A stretch of DNA of 64,000 nucleotides from Acidobacteriota bacterium (lineage in GTDB: Bacteria > Acidobacteriota > Blastocatellia > Pyrinomonadales > Pyrinomonadaceae): NCBI GenBank assembly GCA_016700175.1, contig CP065003.1, forward strand, positions 3,854,001 to 3,918,000, read 5' to 3'. The notes under the pieces were generated by a model. The model was given only the letters and a program-made list of their open reading frames with translations, was not told the DNA's origin and ran no database searches. A program made the translations under genes and the position numbers. Every line of letters starts with the position of its first letter. The stretch's first letter is position 1. Shown piece after piece: positions 58,307-64,000 of this stretch.

Positions 58307-60037
58307 ATGAAACGAGTTGCGAAGAGATACGCTGTCGCCGCGGCCGCGGCGCTTGCGGTGTTCACATCGGTCGCGGCGGTCGGAGTCAACGGGCAGGCCT
58401 TTGCCGCGGTGCGAACCAAGCTCGGCGAGATCAAGAGCGAAAGCTCGGAAGCCAAGACGGAGCTAGCAAAGTGGCGCGAGGACCTCGAGTACATAAAGAA
58501 GACCTTGCCCGAAAAACACGCTGACCTTTTTCGAAGGCTCGACCGGAACAAGTTCTACTCGGAGATCGAGAAGCTAGACAAAGAACTTCCCGGGATGACG
58601 GCGAATCGCGCCGCGCTTGAGTTCGAGCGCATCGTCGGCCTCGCCCGCGACGGCCACACGTACACCTCGCCGCTTTACTACGAGAAATCGGGATTTCATC
58701 TGTTCCCGTACGGCATGTATGCGTTCTCGGACGGGATCTACGTTCGCAAGGCGGCGCCGGAGTACAAGGACATACTCGGTGCGAAGGTGATCGGTGTCGG
58801 CAAATACGATATCGAAAAGGCCTACGACATCGTCGCTCCGTATATGTCGGCGGACAACGAGATGTTCACGATGGAATATGTGCCTCGGTATCTGGGCTGT
58901 CCCGAAGTGCTTTACGAACTGGGAATCAGCCCCGACCCGGACAAGGTCGCGCTAAGACTGGAGAAGGACGGCAAGGTCTTCACAAAGGTCGTCTCGCTTC
59001 CGGAAGGCGTGGACAACAAGATCCCGGAAGTCCGCAAACGGATCAAGGACTGGCCGGACGCAAGGGATTCCGCTCCCGGCGACACGCCGCTCCATCTGAA
59101 AAACATCGGGGAATCGAAATGGTTCGAGTATGTTCCGGACAAAAAGCTTTTGTACGTCCATATGAAGGACGTGCTGAATTCCGAGAACGAGACGCTTGAG
59201 CAGTTCTGGGGCCGCGTGTTCGCCGAGGCGGACGCGAAAAAGCCGGAGAAACTTGTGCTCGACCTGCGCTACAACGGCGGCGGGAACAACACGCTCGTAC
59301 GGCCCATCATCCGGGGCATCATCCAGAGGCCGGAACTCGACAAGGAGGGCCGGTTCTTTGTGATCATAGGGCGTGTGACGTTCTCGGCCGCGCAGAACCT
59401 CACGAACATGCTCGACATTTGGACGAACGCAGTGTTCGTCGGCGAACCGACCGGGTCGCACGTCAATATGTTCGGAGATTCGGTTACCTACAACCTTCCG
59501 AACAGCGGAATGCCGATGAGGATCTCGGAGCTTTTCTGGCAGAACAAGCACGCCCGCGACGAGAGCAAATGGACTCCGCCGGACATCGTCGCTGAGTTGT
59601 CGTTCGCCGATTATATGAAGAATGTCGATCCCGCGGTCGAAGCTGTTGCAAAGCCGTACGAGCCTCGGAGATCGCTGCGCGAGATAGCTTTGGCCGCCTA
59701 CGAGGCTCAGGACCTCAAGGGATTTCGCGAAAAGGTGATCGCTTATAAGAACGATCCGAACAACAAGTACGCCGAGGTCGAATCGCAGGTCAACGGATTT
59801 GGCTACGAGCTGGTCCGGATCAAGAAGCTCGACGAAGCGTTGTGGATGTTCCAGTTGAACGTCGAGCTTTATCCCGACTCCTACAACGTCTACGACAGCC
59901 TCGGCGAGGCGTATATGCTGAAGGGCGAGAAGGAACTGGCGATCAAGAACTACAGGAAGTCGCTGGAACTGAATCCTAAGAACTCGAACGCGGAAGCGAT
60001 GATCAGGAAGATCGAGGGTGAAAGCGGAAACAACTGA
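58307..60037 (+). CDS. Exported S41-like protein with C-terminal TPR repeats
   Basis: 576 aa with a signal peptide (about 1-30). The middle (about 240-450) is like the S41 tail-specific protease core: 'LVLDLRYNGGGNN' and 'GRVTFSAAQNL', where the Ser aligns with the nucleophile. The Lys of the usual Ser-Lys dyad is not seen in the following 'GEPTGSHVNMFGD', so it may belong to the S41 branch without it or be inactive. The C-terminus has two TPR-like repeats ('EALWMFQLNVELYPDSYNVYDSLGEAYMLKGEKELAIKNYRKSLELNP'). Followed by a strong terminator. Confidence 0.82.
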   Translation: MKRVAKRYAVAAAAALAVFTSVAAVGVNGQAFAAVRTKLGEIKSESSEAKTELAKWREDLEYIKKTLPEKHADLFRRLDRNKFYSEIEKLDKELPGMTANRAALEFERIVGLARDGHTYTSPLYYEKSGFHLFPYGMYAFSDGIYVRKAAPEYKDILGAKVIGVGKYDIEKAYDIVAPYMSADNEMFTMEYVPRYLGCPEVLYELGISPDPDKVALRLEKDGKVFTKVVSLPEGVDNKIPEVRKRIKDWPDARDSAPGDTPLHLKNIGESKWFEYVPDKKLLYVHMKDVLNSENETLEQFWGRVFAEADAKKPEKLVLDLRYNGGGNNTLVRPIIRGIIQRPELDKEGRFFVIIGRVTFSAAQNLTNMLDIWTNAVFVGEPTGSHVNMFGDSVTYNLPNSGMPMRISELFWQNKHARDESKWTPPDIVAELSFADYMKNVDPAVEAVAKPYEPRRSLREIALAAYEAQDLKGFREKVIAYKNDPNNKYAEVESQVNGFGYELVRIKKLDEALWMFQLNVELYPDSYNVYDSLGEAYMLKGEKELAIKNYRKSLELNPKNSNAEAMIRKIEGESGNN

Positions 60038-60066
60038 CCTGAGCAGGGTGTTGTTTTGAATTGCGC

Positions 60067-60101
60067 GGGAACAGGCTTAAAATTGGCCTGTTCCTTTTTT
60101 T
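60067..60101 (+). terminator. Rho-independent terminator
   Basis: GGAACAGG and CCTGTTCC form an 8-bp stem followed by seven T residues (60095-60101), 30 bases after the S41-like gene. Confidence 0.9.
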
Positions 60102-60109
60102 GGGATCGA

Positions 60110-60195
60110 TCGCACAGGGATAAAGGGGCTGAAAGGGATTTGCGGCTTCGCCGCCGTGATGTGAATACTTCTTGCGGCTGTGCCGCTGAACATCA
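60110..60195. repeat. Fragments of intergenic repeat families
   Basis: ACAGGGATAAAGGGGCTGAAAGGG (60114-60137) is the same word as at the arms of 63298-63490. GCGGCTTCGCCGCC (60143-60156) and GCGGCTGTGCCGC (about 60174) are copies of the GC-rich module seen at 31500 and 42215. Confidence 0.75.
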
Positions 60196-60248
60196 AGATC
60201 GGAACCCCCATCGAAACCCGGAGCGCGAGCGACGGGCTTATTAACTAA

Positions 60249-61379
60249 ATGAAAAGACTCATCACCATTGCTTTGACCGTCCTCGCGGCATTCGCTTCCG
60301 CCACGTTCCCCAACGACGGAGTTTTCTACGCGCAGGGAAACACCCTCGTCCCCCTGCAGGAGACGCAGGTGAGGCTTAAAAAAGAGATCCTCAAGTTCTT
60401 CATCCGCGACTTTCGATTCGCCGACGTCGATGTCGATTTCGAGTTCTACAATCCGGGCGGCGACCGCACGCTGACTGTAGGGTTCGTCTCGCCGCCTGCG
60501 ATGGGGGACGTGGAAGAAGACGAGGGAGGCCATCCGCGGATCACCAACTTCACCGTGAACGTCAACGGGAAAGATCTGGAATACAAGATCGCGCAGATGG
60601 AGAAGACCTCGTTTAATGCCGAAGCCCTCGATGTCAACGGTTTCGACTACGTGTACTACTTCACGATGACCTTCAAGCCCGGCCTCAACCGGGTCCGTCA
60701 CACGTACAGGTTCGAAGGAGGGGCGTCGGTCGAAACCCAGAGGGATTTCTACTACCAGATCACGACGGGCAAGCGCTGGGCGAACAAGCAGATCGACGAT
60801 TTCGAGCTTCAGCTTCACTTGGACCAGGGTATTTTCAATCTTCCCGCTCGATTCGTGAAGGGCAAAGCGCTTGCCAACTGGCAAATCGTCGGCGACGGAG
60901 TCCTCAAGGGCGGAGCGGAGAAGTTTTACGACTTCGACGAAGACACCATACGGATGGTCCACCTGAACCGCGGTCACCTCGTTTTCAAGGCGAAAGACTT
61001 CAAACCGGACTTCGACATCAGCATCAGCGAATTCAACTGGGCCGCGGGCTGGCTCAGGAAAATGTGTTCCGATTCCGCGCCGTGCGTGACCGACGAAGAG
61101 GTAGAACGGCTGGGCCCGTTCCTCTCAATTCATCCGGGCGAATGGATCGGGCCGGACGAGCTGAAGCAGCTGACAAATGCCGAGCGCCGGATACTCAGGA
61201 ACTTCGGATTCGCCGTGCGCGGGTACGATCTCAAGGACAAGACGCTTAAGAGATTCTACAAACGGTTCTTCTGGTACAAGCCCGATCCCTCGGTGAAAGC
61301 CGAGGACGTCGATCTCTCGGAAGCAGAGAAGGAATTCATCAAGAAGATCGAAACGGCCGATGCCCACTCGGCTGTTTGA
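60249..61379 (+). CDS. Exported protein with YARHG-like C-terminal domain (DUF4424-like)
   Basis: 376 aa. Signal peptide about 1-20. The large N-terminal part is beta-rich ('VQVRLKKEILKFFIRD'-like text, then 'VDVDFEFYNPGGDRTLTVGFVSPP'), as in DUF4424 proteins. The end 'ERRILRNFGFAVRGYDLKDKTLKRFYKRFFWYKPDPSV' resembles the YARHG domain of extracellular proteins. Function unknown. The M1 aminopeptidase gene follows 16 bases later, so they share a transcript. Confidence 0.72.
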   Translation: MKRLITIALTVLAAFASATFPNDGVFYAQGNTLVPLQETQVRLKKEILKFFIRDFRFADVDVDFEFYNPGGDRTLTVGFVSPPAMGDVEEDEGGHPRITNFTVNVNGKDLEYKIAQMEKTSFNAEALDVNGFDYVYYFTMTFKPGLNRVRHTYRFEGGASVETQRDFYYQITTGKRWANKQIDDFELQLHLDQGIFNLPARFVKGKALANWQIVGDGVLKGGAEKFYDFDEDTIRMVHLNRGHLVFKAKDFKPDFDISISEFNWAAGWLRKMCSDSAPCVTDEEVERLGPFLSIHPGEWIGPDELKQLTNAERRILRNFGFAVRGYDLKDKTLKRFYKRFFWYKPDPSVKAEDVDLSEAEKEFIKKIETADAHSAV

Positions 61380-61395
61380 GACCGGAGATACGAAA

Positions 61396-63297
61396 ATGCG
61401 GAAACTGAGAGAACTATTTGCGGCGGCGGGAATGTTTTCCTTCCTTCTGCTCACTGCGTGTCAGCAGACGCCGGTCAATGCTCCGGCTCCCGAAACGGCG
61501 GAGGCGCCGACGGACCTTCATTCGTACGCCAGTCCGCAACTTGTGCGCGTCACGAACGTGGATCTTGACTGGACCGTTTCGTTCGAGAAAAAGACGCTCG
61601 CCGGAACTGCGGTACTCACGATCGAGCGAAGCGAAAAGGGGAAAGGCGCCCCTTTGGTCCTCGACACTCGCGATCTGAAGATCGAAAAGGCTGAAGGTTC
61701 GTCCGACGGAGGGAACACCTGGGCCGAGGCGAAATTCGAGCTCGCTAAACCGGACGATATTCTAGGTTCCGAACTGAAGGTATTCCTTTCACCGGACGCT
61801 AAACTTGTGAAGATCGCGTACGAGACAAGCCCGTCGGCGTCCGGCCTCCAGTGGCTCGCTCCGGAGCAAACCGCGGGCAAGGAAAAGCCCTACATGTTCT
61901 CGCAGGCGCAGGCGATCCACGCCCGAAGTTTCATTCCTCTGCAGGATTCGCCGGGTGTCCGCGTGACGTATTCCGCGAAAGTGAAGACGCCTGAGGGCCT
62001 TCTCGCCGTGATGAGCGCCGAGAACAATCCGCAGGGTGAAGAACGGCCGGGCGAGTACAGCTTCAAGATGTCGAAGGCCGTGCCGCCGTACCTGATCGCG
62101 ATCGCTGTGGGGGACATAGCCTTCAAGCCGCTCGGCGAAAGGACCGGCGTTTATACCGAGCCGTCGATGATGGAAAAGGCGGCGAATGAACTGGAAGACA
62201 CCGAAAAGATGATCTCGGCGACCGAGAAGCTCTACGGACAGTACCGGTGGGGCCGGTACGATCTGCTGATCCTGCCGCCCAGTTTTCCGTTCGGCGGTAT
62301 GGAAAATCCCGTCCTGACGTTCGCGACACCGACGATCCTCGCCGGCGACAAGAGCCTTGTGTCGCTCGTCGCGCACGAACTGGCACATTCCTGGTCCGGG
62401 AACCTTGTGACGAACTCGACGTGGCGCGACTTCTGGCTGAACGAGGGCTTCACGACGTACCTTGAGTGGCGGATCCAGGAAGCGGTCTACGGGAAGGACC
62501 GCGCCGATATGGAGATGGTCCTTGCGAAAAAGGGGCTCGAGGAAGAGATGAAGGAGATGGAGGAGCGCGACGAGATCCTCCACGTCGATCTGAAGGACCG
62601 CGATCCCGATGAAGGATTTACTGGCGTTCCGTACACGAAGGGAGCTCTGTTTTTGCGGCACCTCGAACTCGCGGTCGGAAGGGAGGATTTCGACAATTTC
62701 CTGAAGAGCTATTTCGAGCACTTCGCGTTCAAGAGCATCACGACCGAGCAGTTCAAGGAATATGCGAGGGAAAACCTGGTCGACAAGTTCCCCGACAAGG
62801 TCGCGATGGACGACCTGAACAAGTGGATCGACCAGCCGGGGCTTCCTCCGAACGCTCCTCAGCCGGAATCCGAGGCGTTCAAGAAGGTCGATGAACAGTT
62901 GAAGAGCTGGACGGAGGGGACGACAAAGGCTTCGGACCTGCAAACGCAGGGATGGACGACGCAGGAGTGGCTGCATTTCCTTGGAGGAATCCCGCCGGAG
63001 GTCGGAACGGAGAAGATGGCGGAGCTCGACGAGGCTTTTGGGCTGACAAGCGCCGGAAATTCCGAGATCGCGTTCAAGTGGCTGATGATGGCGGTTCACA
63101 ACAAATACGAGCCGGCGTACCCCAGGCTGGAGGAATTCTTGACGGCGATCGGTCGGCGGAAGTTCGTCGCGCCTCTGTTCGAGGAGCTCGCGAAGACGCC
63201 GGAAGGGAAACAGCGCGCAGAAGGGATCTACGAGAAGTCCCGCGCGGGTTACCATCCGATCACGGCGGGTTCGGTGGACAAGATCCTTGGGAAGTAG
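61396..63297 (+). CDS. M1-family zinc aminopeptidase, lipoprotein
   Basis: 633 aa from ATG 61396, with GGAG at 61384-61387; the frame is open to 61360 but overlaps the previous gene. Lipobox LTAC at about residue 22. The substrate motif FGGMENP precedes the zinc site His327-ELA-His331 with the third ligand Glu350 ('WLNEGFTTYLE'), i.e. HExxH-x18-E. A C-terminal helical part resembles leukotriene A4 hydrolase-type enzymes. It trims N-terminal residues of peptides at the cell envelope. Confidence 0.95.
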   Translation: MRKLRELFAAAGMFSFLLLTACQQTPVNAPAPETAEAPTDLHSYASPQLVRVTNVDLDWTVSFEKKTLAGTAVLTIERSEKGKGAPLVLDTRDLKIEKAEGSSDGGNTWAEAKFELAKPDDILGSELKVFLSPDAKLVKIAYETSPSASGLQWLAPEQTAGKEKPYMFSQAQAIHARSFIPLQDSPGVRVTYSAKVKTPEGLLAVMSAENNPQGEERPGEYSFKMSKAVPPYLIAIAVGDIAFKPLGERTGVYTEPSMMEKAANELEDTEKMISATEKLYGQYRWGRYDLLILPPSFPFGGMENPVLTFATPTILAGDKSLVSLVAHELAHSWSGNLVTNSTWRDFWLNEGFTTYLEWRIQEAVYGKDRADMEMVLAKKGLEEEMKEMEERDEILHVDLKDRDPDEGFTGVPYTKGALFLRHLELAVGREDFDNFLKSYFEHFAFKSITTEQFKEYARENLVDKFPDKVAMDDLNKWIDQPGLPPNAPQPESEAFKKVDEQLKSWTEGTTKASDLQTQGWTTQEWLHFLGGIPPEVGTEKMAELDEAFGLTSAGNSEIAFKWLMMAVHNKYEPAYPRLEEFLTAIGRRKFVAPLFEELAKTPEGKQRAEGIYEKSRAGYHPITAGSVDKILGK

Positions 63298-63490
63298 ATT
63301 GAACAGGGATGAAGGGGGTGAAGGAGATATGCGGAAAGCCCGTCATTGGCGATCCGGAGATTCCTTTCCCGAAAGTACTACCGGATCGTACCGCGGAAAA
63401 GACCTAAAATGTTTGGTAGGAATGAAGGAAACAATGCTTAGTAGTTGAGAGGCCTAATCAATCCCCTTTACCCCCTTTATCCTTGTAGAC
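63298..63490. repeat. Inverted pair of AGGGATGAAGGGGG-type arms
   Basis: TTGAACAGGGATGAAGGGGG (63299-63318) and following GTGAAGG are matched by CCTTTACCCCCTTTATCCTT (63465-63484). The left arm begins right after the M1 stop codon; the right arm ends 14-20 bases before the next start. About 140 bases lie between. Confidence 0.82.
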
Positions 63491-63503
63491 CCTTGAATAA
63501 TCT

Positions 63504-64000
63504 ATGTACTGCCCGGGCTGCGGAACCGAAGACAACACCTCGAACGTTTACTGCCGGTCGTGCGGGTCGGACCTGCGCGCGGTGAGGACGGCGCTCGAAA
63601 GGCCCGACGATATCACGAGCTCAGCCGTTTCGGCCCGGCAGGAGATCGGCCGCGCCTTCGCGGACCGTATCCGCCAGGCAAGGGCCAAGGACCTGGCTTC
63701 GATCGCGGAAGAGGTGCTTCCGGAAGTAGAGAAGTTCCTCGAATCTCCCGAGGAGCGAAGGCTTCGGAACATCCGCAACGGCGCTGTCACAGCTTTCATT
63801 GGTTTCGGTACCGCGCTGGCATTCTTCATCGTCGCTGCTTCGGCGGGCGAGCCCGGGATCACGTTCTTCTCAGCGCTTGGGATCGTGACCTTCTTTATAG
63901 GTGTCGCGTTGATCATCAACGGGTACTTCCTGACAGTGACGAAGAAGGAGTTATCCGGAGGCGTTAAGAGAGACGAGGGAGAATCCGTATCTGCGGGAGA
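63504..64000 (+). CDS. Zinc-ribbon membrane protein, C-terminus cut by window edge
   Basis: 165 complete codons to the edge without a stop. It starts MYCPGCGTEDNTSNVYCRSCG, a zinc ribbon with two CxxC pairs. A helical linker (about 35-90) and two membrane helices (about 94-112 and 118-138) follow. Such zinc-ribbon proteins are common in Acidobacteriota and of unknown role. Confidence 0.85.
   Translation, partial: MYCPGCGTEDNTSNVYCRSCGSDLRAVRTALERPDDITSSAVSARQEIGRAFADRIRQARAKDLASIAEEVLPEVEKFLESPEERRLRNIRNGAVTAFIGFGTALAFFIVAASAGEPGITFFSALGIVTFFIGVALIINGYFLTVTKKELSGGVKRDEGESVSAG

Noticed and set aside
61789..63255. Long minus-strand frame of 488 codons
   Set aside because: Antisense shadow of the M1 aminopeptidase gene; composition is rich in Arg, Leu and His as expected for a shadow.

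Overview
The window is a high-GC stretch of bacterial chromosome. Gene content suggests Acidobacteriota, most likely class Blastocatellia (Pyrinomonadales-like). The signs are an ECF sigma factor next to a Ser/Thr kinase with a PD40 (TolB-like) propeller, several other PD40 proteins, the futalosine menaquinone pathway, a quinol-dependent NO reductase, many secreted metallopeptidases, and an Agl23-type membrane protein. This assignment is inference; no rRNA or marker gene is present to prove it.

Layout. 1-5.4 kb: an ABC exporter (cut by the left edge), two related lipoproteins, an SGNH hydrolase and a NucS/DUF91-like PD-(D/E)XK protein. 5.5-9.7 kb: a probable operon ECF sigma - Ser/Thr kinase - OmpR-type response regulator. 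9.9-17.5 kb: a small PG-binding-like protein, a methyltransferase, OsmC and DUF4395 proteins, a histidine kinase, an acyl desaturase, MscS and MqnC. 17.6-24.3 kb: two tiny membrane proteins, an orphan Imm63-like gene, MqnA, a cyclase/KynB-like hydrolase, a GNAT protein, an alkyltransferase-like protein, a Cas4/AddB-like Fe-S nuclease and a GlcD-type FAD oxidase. 24.4-31.0 kb: a secreted CxxCH/FG-GAP protein, an MFS exporter, an M61 peptidase, a PD40 lipoprotein and a DinB protein. 31.1-31.5 kb: a CAU tRNA gene split by a group I intron. 31.9-33.3 kb: an ArsR regulator and two SRPBCC proteins. 33.6-38.5 kb: a K+ channel/RCK protein, then a low-GC island with a frameshifted gene. 38.9-47.5 kb: YchF, two large GT-C-like membrane proteins, an IS200-type Y1 transposase and a HerA-like ATPase. 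48.1-53.2 kb: a PD40 protein, an AspA/AstE-type amidohydrolase, a DksA/TraR zinc-finger protein and qNOR. 53.4-64 kb: a GCS2-CBS fusion, an AraC regulator, a four-domain rhodanese, an S41-TPR protein, a YARHG-like protein, an M1 aminopeptidase and a zinc-ribbon membrane protein cut by the right edge.

The most striking things are not protein genes. First, the anticodon loop of a CAU tRNA gene is interrupted after U33 by a 243-nt ORF-less group I intron whose P3, P4 and P7 pairings can be read directly. Second, many intergenic spaces are filled with repeats. These include degenerate 7-9 nt words, often as two inverted arms that begin at or over the stop codons of the flanking genes; modular GC-rich palindromes; exact 57-bp tandem arrays at two loci; and REP-like palindromes flanking a Y1 transposase. 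A duplicated repeat block also brackets the low-GC island at 35.6-37.7 kb. Together these suggest a genome invaded by several classes of non-coding repeat, possibly moved or spread by single-strand transposase or recombination activity.

Limits: family calls rest on motifs read by eye; no database search was run.
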